From: Ctena decussata
Taxonomy: Eukaryota; Mollusca; Bivalvia; Lucinida; Lucinidae
DNA: 64,000 nucleotides
Assembly: GCA_963989385.1 (NCBI GenBank)
Contig: OZ022506.1
Span: 8,888,841-8,952,840 of the forward strand
Reading direction: 5' to 3'
The stretch's first letter is position 1. Each line of letters begins with the position of its first letter. The notes under the pieces were generated by a model. The model was not told where the DNA came from and ran no database searches. It saw nothing but the letters and a program-made list of their open reading frames with translations. The position numbers and the translations under genes were made by a program. This document shows, one piece after another, positions 53,590 through 64,000 of the stretch.

Positions 53590-55121
53590 TAACATAACAT
53601 AATAAACCCATTCGAAACACTATATTTAATTTTAATCAACTTGTTTCAGATCTTGACATTCATGCTAACTCCCCTTTGTCATTAGACTGTAAAGATTCTA
53701 AATTTATTTATCCAGCAGCTGGTCATGTTATAACTTGAAATTTGAAAATCATTTCAGACTCAAGAATTCGTTGCATAGTTTCTAAGGGTCCTAACCCGCA
53801 TTGGTTTCAGTCATGTAGGGAAGAAATTGCAACTGCATTAAATGAGTTCGGTGATCGATGTTGTAAACGAGAGTATGTTGAGCCTCATGCCTTAAAGGCA
53901 TGGAAAGTAAGCATCTTTATTATAGTTGATAAACGTATAAAATTTTATTCGCAAAGCAATCACCTTTTACCCCTAAACCTACATCTACTTTTCGACATCT
54001 ACAGCGAGGTATCCAAGAATTTCATAGAAAGTATGTTTTGGTTCCAGCAGACAAGGCCGCAAACAACGTTGTTGTTGTTTGACGGCTACATTACATCAAC
54101 ACTTTAAACCAGGAACTTGGCGGTACAAGGGCCAACAAAGACACATCTGCAGAAGAGAGTTCTGTAGTTAAAGGACATTGTAGCCATTTACCCCCGAAGT
54201 TTTCTGTTAATGTTAAGGAACGCCAAGATAGGCTTCCTGCGGTGTATTGGCTACCAAAGCTCCATAAAAAAACGTAGTTAAGCTTTCAAATACCGGACTT
54301 TCATTTTCACTGACTTTTTCCACAGATATATTCTGATCAATTCCGAAAAATAATAATACGTCACAAACGTATTGGCTATAATTTAAATGTTATGCGACAG
54401 TCTGCATGCTTAGTGATTAACCCAATCACGGTTGATAACTTTGCTGCACTCTTTAATTGCACACCGGTGGATCGGGCGTCAGACTCTATGATGGCCCCGA
54501 CCTAAAGCTATATATTTTAGTTGGTTGGGACCGGAGCCTTTTTGTCTGTTGCTTGGTCCACCGGGGCTCAACTGGTGACCTTCTTTTGCTTCAGATTTCC
54601 AGTGGGGTTGTTTGGCAAGCCAGGGATCTCCACCTGTCAGACGGCCCGTTGTTGAGTCCTCGTCTTTGCTTCTTCATGGTGTTGAAATTTGATTTATGTG
54701 TTTACCGTGATGATTCATTGACGAATTAGAGGGTTATCATGCGAACCGAACAACCAACTAAATATTTTGTACCACTTCAGAAACTGAGGGTGAGGTTGAG
54801 CCCGTAAAATCGATTTAAGCCCCCCAGTAATTCATTACTGACCGTTCCAAGGCGGTAGTTCTAATGTGGTTCTCTGTTGCCTGTTTTTGGTGTCCGAGTT
54901 TCTGTGATGTTTTACCTTATGTATGTTCTTATTACTTTTGGTTCGGTTTGGGTTGCTGAGTGGCCACCTTTTGGGAACAAGCTGCTCACTCGGTTGGCCA
55001 TATGTTCTCTGTATCTTGATTATTTGTAATCTTAGTTGTTTCCAACTATGGTTTGAGGGCTGGATTTGGATTTTGATTGTTTCAGTTCCTGGTCTTTGCA
55101 TACTTTTTACTTTTACATAGA
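53590..55121 (+). pseudogene. PLE with its RT core deleted
   Basis: It starts with the N-terminal region (NKPIRNTIFNFNQLVSDLDI, then ISDSRIRCIVSKGPNPHWFQ, SCREEIATALNEFGDRCC), reaches YWLPKLHKK near 54270 and then jumps to the C-terminal SDQFRKIIIRHKRIGYNLNV near 54333. About 1 kb containing motif A, GTNC and YLDD is missing. The 3' untranslated region and the ~200 bp tail are complete, ending near 55121. A stop interrupts the N-terminal part near 53735. Confidence 0.8.
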
Positions 55122-55190
55122 TATGGCGGGTGTATTATAATAGGCAGGTGATGCTTACTATCCCGCGGGCACCTGATCACACCTCTGTTT

Positions 55191-55291
55191 TTGGGTCCAT
55201 GTCTGTGTATCTAAAATATTCCGGAATTGTCCATGTTTAAATGACTTACGAGTTCGGACTTATGATTTGGATACCTTGACCACTATCATTT
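55191..55291 (+). repeat. ~100 bp dispersed repeat, copy 2
   Basis: Matches 38829-38930. It abuts the truncated PLE start at 55292. Confidence 0.65.
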
Positions 55292-56522
55292 ATAAAGCAC
55301 GATTTATTGCCTATTCTAGTTATTGTAGTACTACTGAACATTCTAAATCATTAACCTCTTGCCTCACTGCTGTCAAAAAGTATGTCATAAGGTACTGTGG
55401 AAAAGAATATGAAAGGTCGGGTAAAAAAGTGTTTTGGTCTATTAAAAATTCTGGTGAGGTAATTTATAAATTGAAATTGAGAGTGTTCCATGCGACCAGT
55501 TTGATTTTTCTACACTCTATACGACTTTGCCACATAATTTGATCAAGGGAAAACTTAAAGATTTAATTGAGTGGACCTTCCAAGGGAAAGGTTCAACTTT
55601 TCTTGCATGTAACGAAAGAAACGTTTTCTTTACTTCTGAACACCAAAATCGATATAAACTTTGGTCATGTCAAAATATGTATAAAGCATTCACATACCTT
55701 TTAGATAATATTTACATTAGATTTGATACTAAGTTATACGGTCATATTGTTGGTATTCTGATGGGTACTAATTGTGCTCCTCTTGTAGCGGATTTGTTTT
55801 TAGACTCAATGATGGGCCCGACATAAAGCTACTTAATTTAATTGGTTGGGACCGGAGTTTGCCTTGTCTGTTGCTTGGTTATTCGGGGTTCAACTGATAG
55901 TTTTCTTTTGCTCCGGTATTTCAGTGGTGCTGTCTGACTTCCCAGGGGTCTACTAGTGTCGCAAAACGTTCTCTCCGTTGAGTCCTCATCTCTGATTCAT
56001 CATAGGCCTTATCCGTGATTAGTTTGTTTCCGGTGATGATTCATTGATGAATTAGGAAACCTTCATGCGGACCAAACAATTAACTAAATGTTTCAAACCA
56101 CTGCAGAAGCAGAGGGCGAGGTTTGGGACCAGTAAAACATGTTTAAGCCCCCCCCTCCCCCGGAGTCTTCTGCTGACCGTTCCAAGGCGGTACTTCTGTT
56201 GCGGTTCCTTGATGTTATATTGTGCTGTGTCCGCTTGTCTATGGTCTCTAGCGGTTTGGTCATCCGTATTGCTGCCCATCTGCCTTCTGATTTGTTTTGT
56301 TTTTTAACTAAAATAAAAATAAGTAAAATAAAGGTTGATGCTGTCATTGGGGTAGCTGAATGACCATCTGTTTGGAAAAGAGCAGCTCATTCAGTTTACT
56401 GTGCATGTCTTTCGTAAACTTGTGTCACTTTCTGTGTGTATGTGCTTCTTTCCCTATTGGTTTAGAGAGCGGAATGTTGGATTTGATTGTATTAATTCCT
56501 TATCATTGCCCATCTTTTTACT
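55292..56522 (+). pseudogene. PLE truncated at 5' and internally deleted
   Basis: Begins at KARFIAYSSYCSTTE, continues through SGKKVFWSIKNSGEV, a frameshift near motif A (STLYTTLPHNLIKGKL in the second frame), NIYIRFDTKLYGH and GTNCAPLVADLFL, then jumps straight to the C-terminal DSMMGPT and stop at 55826. The segment with YLDD and the whole thumb is deleted. The 3' region and tail run to about 56522. Confidence 0.8.
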
Positions 56523-56524
56523 TA

Positions 56525-58080
56525 ACATAACACTCCATATATCAAAACAGTCAAAGCGACAAACGACACATGAAGCAACTGCGAAGAACCAAAAACAGAA
56601 GTGTTGCCTTTGGACGGCCAGCAATGAAATTACTGAGGGGCTTAACCGATTTGCGGTCGAGCCCTAGGCCCTGCCTTGATTTATCTGATACTTAGTTGAT
56701 CGGTTTGCGTGGAAGATTTCTAACTCAGAAGTGTAATATCTCAGGAACATAGAAATCAAAATTAGAACTAAGATAAAACACACATGAGGACGCACAGAAA
56801 TAGCAACTCTGAAGTTCTGGAGCAGAAGAAACCTACCAGTTAAACCACGCTGAGCCCGACGAGCAGAAGAAACCTACCAGTTAAACCACGGTGAGCCCGA
56901 CCCAAGACGTCCCGGAACAGGTGTCAGGCGCCAGCCGTCTGTGTTAGTATTAAGTAAGGTTTACGTTAGCGTCTTCAGAAAGTCTGAGGCACGACCCACC
57001 GTCGTGCAATCCAAGAGGTAAGCAAAGCTGTTGACCACCAAGCAGTTTCTCGGAAAACATCTGTATTATAACTAAGCTTTTTATATCGAACTCTTATCTC
57101 CTTAAAATGATAAGGAAAGTCATTCTAATCGATTTTTTTCTGAATTTATACATCAAGTCGCCAAACAATTCAGATTCCGAAAGGCCTTACTGAAGAAGTG
57201 TTTTCAATCCGACACTATATTTAGGCACTAAGTCGAAATGCTGTCGAATAAATTTTGAAACTATTTGCGAAGTTTATGATATCTATAACCTCGTTTGAGA
57301 AGTTTGCTGTCAAAACATTATTACGAAATTAAAGTCATCAACGTGACCGGACACTCGAGCAAAACGAATAAGTTGAGAAATATAAACACAATATGATGTA
57401 GAACGAGGAACATCACCATCTAAAAATGGAAAATTAACAATATCAAAATTAAGATTATCTCGTTTATCGTACTTTTTATTTGTAACAAAACCATCCGATA
57501 TAGATAAATGGTAATCCAAAAATGAGGACTCGGTATATGAGGCGCTGACCATATTTAACTGAAGTTCAGAAGAGTAAATTTGATTGACCATACTATCAAA
57601 GAAGTTATTGTCAATATTCAATAGGCCATCCAGATAACGAGAAGTAGAATTGAAAGCTTTAATACCTTCAGATTGTGTGTTCTCTGAAAGAAACAGCATG
57701 AAGTCTCTTTCACAACAGAGCAAAAACAGATCAGCTCCAGCTACAGGAGGGGCACAATTAGTGCCCATAGGAATACCTTGAATTTGTCTTTATAGTTTAG
57801 AGCCAAATCTTATATCAGTATTTCCCAAGAGAAAGGTGAGAGCTTCACACACTTTCTGACAAGTCCTTAAAGTATAATTCCTGGCCACTTCAGAAGTAAA
57901 GACATCATGCATATCATTACAATGTAATATAAAGAGAACCTTACCTAAGGAAAACCTTTTCAGATGAATCCACAAGTTTGTCCTCAATAAGATTATGGGG
58001 TAATATAGTATAAAGCCCAAAACGTGCATGACGCAATCCTCGCTGAAATACACGAAAGCCAATAATTCAAGTCCCAATCC
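56525..58080 (-). pseudogene. PLE, minus strand, RT mutated
   Basis: On the minus strand two frames (58077-57790 and 57768-57310) give NLW..LILHCNDMHDVFTSE, RTCQKVCEALTFLLGNTDIR and then MGTNCAPPVAG...FLLCCERDFM, a catalytic motif reading YLDGLLNID (second Asp to Gly), FLDYHLSI and FPFLDGDVPRSTSYCVYISQ. Further C-terminal pieces lie down to 57100. Stops and a three-residue insertion after GTNCAPP mark decay. The tail lies at 56525-56700. Confidence 0.8.
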
Positions 58081-58154
58081 TTGCTAAGAAACCATGCACC
58101 CTAGTTTTTCACTAAAATCTAAAAGATATTCTTCTAAAAAACCAATGGGACAAG

Positions 58155-58176
58155 AAGCACACACACACACACACAG
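58155..58176 (+). repeat. (AC)n microsatellite
   Basis: Eleven AC dinucleotides next to the PLE fragment. Confidence 0.85.
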
Positions 58177-58189
58177 AAATTGATTTGGT

Positions 58190-58790
58190 AATCCAAATGA
58201 ATAGCTCTTGCCGAAACAGATGGTCATTTAGCTCCAAACAAAAAGCAACAGCAACATCTTTTTTAATGCTTTTTTTCTATTTTAAATTACATAACAAAAG
58301 AGAAAGGAAAGTGGGCAGCAATACATATTACCGTATTCCTAGAGACCATGGTTAGCGGACATTAGAACAAGTAACATTTAGAAACCACAACAGAAGTACC
58401 GCCTAGAGTACTAGGAAGCTTAAACTAGTTTTTCTGGATCCAAATCCCACCCTAAGGTTTCACAATGGTGCACCCTAACAAAATCAATCATAATCTATGC
58501 AAAAAATAAATAAATAAATGAATAAATAAATGAAAAATTAAAAAAATCAACAACAATTTGGGCAATAAAAACAAAGTATACCAAAACTTTTAGCATCCAT
58601 TTTTATTGACTTTTTTTTTTTTCTGTTACAACACATAACAGGAAACAAAGCGGACCTCTAAACACGTTCCACATTGCTAGATGACCACAAATAAAAAGAA
58701 AAGATACGAACAACAATTAAGAGTCACAAAAGCATTTCCGCCTTGGAACCGTAAGGCAATTTGTTTAGCCAACATCTTCAGGCGCAAAGG
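58190..58790 (-). mobile_element. Heavily decayed PLE 3' fragments
   Basis: The pieces gaaaccacaacagaagtacc and gcttaaactagtttttctgg (58379-58440) and catttccgccttggaaccgt (58731-58750) match the PLE terminal region in at least two incomplete copies. A short (TAAA)n stretch and poly-T lie between. Confidence 0.5.
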
Positions 58791-60446
58791 TTAGGAATGG
58801 GTTGCTTCTTTAACAATTCTGCATCAATCATCAACATTCAACGAAGACAGGACCTAGTTTATTGGTTAAAGTCAATGTCTAAGACTGTATAAAATTGGAT
58901 TCTTTAAAAAGGTGACTTTGATGAGTAATCACTTGGATTAAAGTCTTTTTATTCTACGAACAAAAACGAACTGACCGTGAAAAGATCAAAAGGGCATTTA
59001 AACCTATCCTATAGATTTACAGAGAAAAGCTGAATGTCATTCATAAATCTTTGACTTTTATAGAGCTGGCGCCTACAGTTTCTAATTTTGACTTTTTTTC
59101 TATTGAAACTAGAAATGTCGTTAAAGCTCCGTCGCCACTTTACATCAAGTGCTAGACTGACATCGAGCCAAGTGTATTAAAACGTGCCTTTAAATAAAGA
59201 TGAATAGACAGAGTATGTTTACAAGATGGATCGATTACCAAGATTGAATTTGGTGAGGACTTTAACTTAATATTGCGTATGTCAGACTGGTACAGAACAA
59301 GTATCTTAATGAATTACGTTACTGAACCGTACTGCTTTTTATGAATCAGACGTAGGGAACATATACTGAATACGGGGACAGAATCCAATCAAAATATGCA
59401 GACCCAGGCAAGACTTAAAAAGCAGTCTGATTATGATCAGCACTGTTTGCCATTCCGACACCGATTTTGGACACACCGCCAGAAAGAACAATAGGATGAT
59501 AGCAGTGATTTCTTAATATGTCCCAATATAAATCATATTTACAGTAATAATAGGAAATTCTTATAGTGATATTCCTGAAAACAGGAGTGGTTTCATGTTG
59601 CTGTTAAGGTGAGTTAGTATACTTCCATGTTTTCCCCACTTTAATAAAAGCCAACAGCTATTGGGAATTCAGCATGCTTCCCTGGATGATGAAGCCCATC
59701 AAAACAGGTCTACTCGGAAAGGAAAGCGTTAGTTCATAGGGAAGCAAATGCTTTCCTTAAGCCATTCAGTTGACTGCGTTGACAAGGGACGTAAAACTGG
59801 AAATAGTTGAGTTGCTTCTTCTAAAAGTCAACCCAATTACCTTAGCATGTCAATGGACACAACACCAACTAAGACTGTACTGGTATCGGTTGTTTAAATC
59901 TTATGTCAGTGCTCTAGAGGATGTTCCACGCGCTTGGCTAGAAATAACAATTATGTTTTATGCCCCTTGAGGGCAAGAATCTTGAAATCTTGTTCAATTT
60001 ACAAAATTTCGGCTGTGGCAAAATGTTGTCATTTTGATAAAAAATTCAATACCCACCTGCGTATTTGCGTATAAGCAAATACACCCTTGTGTTTTGAATC
60101 TCACATTGACTGCGTTTGTTACTGCCACGCTTTTCAGTTATAGAAATTTGAAGCGCTGTTCCACCCTTAGATACACTCGTAAGCCTGAAATGTAAAACCA
60201 TTTAGTTGAACACAAGCCGTTGCCTTGATTTCACAGTTATCGTAATTAAAATCTAAGATGGAATGATATAACCATGATTAATTTCCTGCAGAAATGATCA
60301 AATCACAAGAATTAGAATACATTTTTAACAATTTGCACACGTTTATCTATTGAAATGTCATGCACAATATGTCCCCGAATGCGTAGCTTGGCGCAATTGT
60401 ATGATGCACACAATCATATTTATCTTGGAATGCAGGCTTTAGCTTT
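58791..60446. other. Gene-free 1.6 kb stretch
   Basis: No recognisable gene. A 66-codon plus frame at 59770-59970 has no domain I recognise and no supporting context. Confidence 0.45.
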
Positions 60447-61000
60447 TTCGTTGCGGTAGCATTTGTTTTATGTTCGGTGCTGTTTAATTTATTGTGTTTT
60501 TATTTTAACCCTTCTATAATATAAATAGAAAATAGGTAAAAATAATTGTTAAATGTTTTATTGTATAATTACCTAAGTTTGTTGTAACCCTTCTGTTGGT
60601 CTAAATTATTTAGTTCAATAAAGATACCTGAGTTGCCACCTATTTGGGAAAGAGCTGCTGACTCGGCTTATCACTTGCAATTTATTTATTTATTTTTTTT
60701 TTTTGGTCGACTCCTCCTCCCCATATCGACCCCATATTTTTTCACATATCGTGTATTTATTGTCAAATATATCAACTTATTATTTACAAATTACATATAT
60801 ATTGTTTATATATTACAAAATTTACAAACATACATGAATGGATGGATGGATGGATGGATGGATGGATGGAAAAAGTTTTTCCATCCACCACTTGTAATTT
60901 ATTGTTTGTTGGGATGTCTTTGTGAATCTTTCCCTTTGATGTTGGGGATAGGGTTTGGGATCTGATTCAGTCAGTTCCTGAAGTGTAGTTACTCTTTATA
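60447..61000 (+). mobile_element. 5'-truncated PLE tail with a nested insertion
   Basis: It begins at ttcgttgcggtagcatttgt and matches 63861-64000 and the complement of 34685-35020. The order of blocks is ttaatttattgtgt, tgttaaatgtttta, ttgttgtaacccttctgttg, gagttgccacctatttggga and the end ctgattcagtcagttcctga. A ~215 bp foreign segment interrupts it. Confidence 0.75.
60677..60892 (-). mobile_element. Poly(A)-tailed insertion with target duplication
   Basis: Inside the PLE tail, cacttgcaatttatt (ending near 60684) recurs as cacttgtaatttatt near 60888-60902, the expected ~15 bp target duplication. The segment begins with a poly-T run (poly-A on the minus strand) and ends with a (TGGA)n microsatellite at about 60838-60870. 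It looks like a short 5'-truncated retrotransposed copy. Confidence 0.6.
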
Positions 61001-61203
61001 TTTAGCCCCGAAGAAGTTTTTAATTACCATGGCTGTTGGCAGCAAATATACAAAGAGGCGTGTTGAAATTTTGTCAAATCTAAATACGGAGATGTCATTG
61101 GTAACTTTGTCAGTTCGACATTCAACACGCATCTGCTTTCCTGCGTCTTTGAGTTGTTTGGTTGTTTTGGGTTTAACGGTTCTTTAGGACCGTACTTCAT
61201 TCT

Positions 61204-61859
61204 ACAGAGTGTCTAAAATGTTGACGTTTCGAAATTTGCTGTAGCTCTTATATTTGCCAAAGAAACTTTTCAAAATTTTGTGTTGTAGGAATTTGATATC
61301 TCTTTGCACTACTGATGTTTTAGTACAAGGTAGCACCTCTTACAGGAAATGATGCCATAATGTTGTTAACTTATTTATGACAACAGTTCTTCTTTTTGCA
61401 CTGTATAACTGCAAACTAGCTTCAAGAGAAATTAACGAAGTTTCAGAGTTTTCCAAGGCCTACAGTCTAAGAAAAGAATGATTCACACTATCTCAGGCCC
61501 CTCACATAACAACTCATTTTACCACCTGGTACTTTTTAGACTCTCTTTCATTATTTGATATATTTGAAATCGTTCTTTCCTTACAATGCAGATCTGAGAA
61601 CCTCTAAATCTGAGATTTTTTTCACTCATTGCCATTTTGTGTTTTCAACAGTGCAAACGACAAAAGCTGATGTCTTAAATGCAGTTTGGTAACATTATGG
61701 CATCCCTGCCTATGTAAACTATGACTTTATAAAGAATCTTTACCAGTTTAAAGGAGTAGCACTTTGCTACGACCATACATAATTGTGAAAAAAGTTTTCT
61801 TGATAAACAAAGGAGTTACAGACATTTCCAAAAACATCGTCGTTTCTTAGACACCCTGT
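61204..61859. mobile_element. TIR element, ~656 bp
   Basis: The left end acagagtgtctaaaatg and the complement of the right end, acagggtgtctaagaaacg, are inverted repeats that continue imperfectly for ~70 bp (gctgtagctctta with ctgtaactccttt; ccaaagaaacttttc with tcaagaaaacttttttc). No transposase frame. The acag.gtgtct start resembles mariner-type elements. Confidence 0.6.
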
Positions 61860-62394
61860 TTATCGCGGCGTGTCTCGAAGAATTGAGAAAGAAAAACGAT
61901 ATTTTAGCGAAAGAAAAATGTTCACACAACCCAAAACCGCACCTGCTGCAAGCACAGTACGCCCTTGTCCTACTATTATCCGAATATTATCCGAATACCA
62001 AAAATCATCGCCCGATCCGATAAGGACGCTACGCCGCCATTCGGTACATTAGAATTTACCTGTTCCAGTTTTGTAAACAAACAAAACAATTGTTAGTTAT
62101 ACCCGGAATAAAAGAAATATTTCAGGATCTGTTCTATTTTCAATTTGCAGCGTGTGTCAAAAGACATACAATTGGCCTAAACAAATTACGTACGTGCAAT
62201 TTGGAATATTCGCTATCGCATCCTTACCGTCTTGTAATGCTAATAGTACCATTTAAAAGTGTAGTTGTTTTTTCTGTATATATGAAGAGTACTTTAAGAT
62301 CCGTTGCCTTTCCAAACTAGAAAGTGTGTCTGTAAAACACTATGCATACCCGCCCCCCACACCCCAATCCCCGCCCCCAACCACATGCGTGATA

Positions 62395-63060
62395 GTAAAG
62401 CAAAATAGTCTGTACTGGAAAATATCTCCAATCAGCTGATCAAGTTTCAAGTCCCAAGCTCAAATACAGTTTAAGATATCTTGCTGACAAGTTCAAACTG
62501 CAGCAATGTTCAAAAGGCCATAACTCCAGAAGATTTTGAATAATTTGTTTGTAAGTTCATCAATTAATCTACTAATCAATTCCAATCAGATGATCAAGTT
62601 TCAAATCCCTAGTTTAAATACCTTTAGGTATCTTGCTGACAAATCTAAATGCCAAAGTTTTCAAAAGGCCAAAATGCAAAAAAAAAATAATCTAAATTCG
62701 TTCAAAATTTAAACACTTCAACTACTTATTATTCCTAATTAGCCGGCAAAGTTTCCAGTCCCTAGCTAAAACACTTTTTGAGATATGTTGCTGACAAGAT
62801 AACTTTATAATTCTTTTTCTAAAGGGATATAACTCCAAATGGGTATAATTCGGATAAGAAAAAATACTGGACAGCAACTGTTTGATGAAAAATCCATATG
62901 TGAAATTTCAAAATTCAATCGTGCACAGTTCTGAAGATATGGTATTCCCAACGAATGAACGGACGCACAAATGCACGCAAGCACTTGTGGAAGGACAGCT
63001 TAGATGCAATATGCCCCTACAACTTCTACGAAGTTTGGGGTATCAAATAGTTCAGTCAAG
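62395..63060 (+). repeat. Tandem ~170 bp repeats with hairpin terminus
   Basis: Three to four diverged units share caatcagctgatcaagtttc, atatcttgctgacaag and ttcaaaaggccataactcca. The end has gaacggacgcacaaatgcac and then a short hairpin (cccctacaacttc with gaagtttgggg) before tatc, the same style of ending as at 48870. No coding content. Confidence 0.65.
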
Positions 63061-63143
63061 AATCCAAAAGAAAAGAAAAAATATTTAGACCAAACGTCAG
63101 TAAGCTATACAAAATCTATTAAACTGGGCTATTTTGAAAATAA

Positions 63144-63248
63144 AAGTAAAAAGTATGCAAAGACCAGGAACTGAAACAATCAAAATCCAAATCCAGCCCT
63201 CAAACCATAGTTGGAAACAACTAAGATTACAAATAATCAAGATACAGA
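63144..63248 (-). mobile_element. Partial PLE tail
   Basis: Matches the first ~105 bp of the 212 bp tail at 43816 (aagtaaaaagtatgcaaag to caagatacaga), then breaks. Confidence 0.75.
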
Positions 63249-63329
63249 ATATTTTGAAAGCATGTGTATTAAGGTCTGAGTAAAGCGCATATCTTTGCAG
63301 CTCTGATTACAGGTTACTGATGCAAAAAG

Positions 63330-64000
63330 CAATAACGGGTTTAAACGCATTGGCTATAACATAGATGTAATGCGACAGTCTGCATGCTTAGTGGTTAACC
63401 CAATCACGGTTGACAAATTTGCTGTCCTCTTTAATTGCACGCCGGTGGGTCGGGGTTCCGACTCTATGATAGCCCCTACATAAAGCTATATATTAGTTGG
63501 TTGGGGCCGGATGTTTGTCTGTTTCTTGGCCCACCGGGGTTCAATCGGTGGTCTTCTTTTGCTCCAGCGTTCCAGTGGTGCTGCTTACGGCCCAGGGATC
63601 TCCGGGTGTCTCAACACGTTTTGGCTGTCGAGTCCTCATCCTTGCTTCATCACGGTCTTTTCTTGATTTTAATTGTTGCCCGTGATGACTCTCTGATGAG
63701 TTAGGGGATCTCGATACGAACCGAGCTACTTACTAATTGTGTGCACCGCGATGGAGGGTGAGGGTGAAGGTTTGGGCCCAGTAAAACCGGTTTAACCCCC
63801 CCCCCCCCACCACCACCACCACCCCCAGTAGTTATTACTGACCGTCCCAAGGCGGTACTTTCGTTGCGGTTGCATTTGTTTTATGTTCGGTGCTGTTTAA
63901 TTTATTGTGTTCTCATTTTAACCCTTCTAATAGGTAAAAATAGTTGTTAAATGTTTTTCATATAATTTGCTTAGTCTGCTGTAACCGTTCTGTTGGTCTA
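63330..64000 (+). mobile_element. 5'-truncated PLE, running off the window
   Basis: It opens with the last ~50 RT codons (NIDVMRQSACLVVNPITV, LFNCTPVG, stop after SDSMIAPT near 63483) and continues into a well-kept 3' untranslated region with a catcacgg/ccgtgatg hairpin (63647-63690), a poly-C/(CCA)n run near 63797 and the tgaccgtcccaaggcggtac block. The rest of its tail lies beyond the window; the related copy at 60447 shows what to expect. Confidence 0.8.

Noticed and set aside
63680..63720. Possible hammerhead ribozyme in the PLE 3' region (ctgatgag ... cgaa)
   Set aside because: The ctgatga and gaa core pieces are present in this copy, but helix II between them does not pair convincingly, no helix III or cleavage-site stem could be placed, and equivalent positions in copies at 35150, 44400, 54715 and 56040 lose the core (ttgacga, ttgatga, missing gaa). 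A covariance search with the hammerhead models would settle it.

Overview
This window is eukaryotic, repeat-dominated DNA with no convincing host gene. The repeat families point to a mollusc, most likely a bivalve: an interspersed element opening with GCTCACCTGAGCC and carrying tandem units, tRNA-derived SINEs of bivalve type, many copies of a ~230 bp palindromic repeat ending in GAGCCGCGAC, and abundant decayed Penelope-like elements. The sequence is AT-rich, has many microsatellites, and shows no rRNA, functional tRNA or prokaryote-like operon. The bivalve assignment is an inference from repeat style, not a database match.

Layout: 0-4.1 kb is an almost complete CR1/L2-type LINE (endonuclease plus reverse transcriptase) with an N-terminal 2A-like motif and one late frameshift. 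4.1-5.4 kb is a foldback element with a SINE head inside it. 5.4-7.6 kb holds palindromes and a foldback. 7.6-11.3 kb is a pair of ~1.9 kb TIR elements in inverted orientation, forming a ~3.8 kb palindrome. 11.7-17.4 kb carries a cluster of the ~230 bp palindromic repeats, microsatellites and another foldback. 17.6-23.4 kb has foldback MITEs (two of one family) and one TIR MITE. 23.6-26.5 kb is a decayed Penelope-like element (PLE). 27.5-28.6 kb has two arrays of a 43 bp doubly palindromic unit with SINE remnants between them. 29-34 kb has more palindromic repeats, PLE tails and a mariner-type TIR element. 34.7-36.1 kb is a 5'-truncated PLE. 39.0-48.9 kb is a tandem array of a ~1.09 kb unit, interrupted by a PLE insertion at 43.8-46.4 kb and followed by a SINE. 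50.1-51.9 kb is an element with ~156-180 bp tandem units. 53-64 kb is a graveyard of PLE fragments in both orientations, with one short TIR element and one further tandem-repeat element.

Nothing here forms a cellular pathway. The coding capacity seen is retroelement protein: one LINE polyprotein and one long PLE reverse-transcriptase frame, plus many broken relatives. The most useful observations are the 2A-like motif behind a hydrophobic leader in the LINE, the tandem 1.09 kb array whose units carry promoter-like modules (ATTGG, CRE-like sites, TATA box), the PLE insertion with preserved duplicated terminal segments whose removal restores an exact array unit, the large inverted transposon pair, and a shared central hairpin motif in three otherwise different foldbacks.
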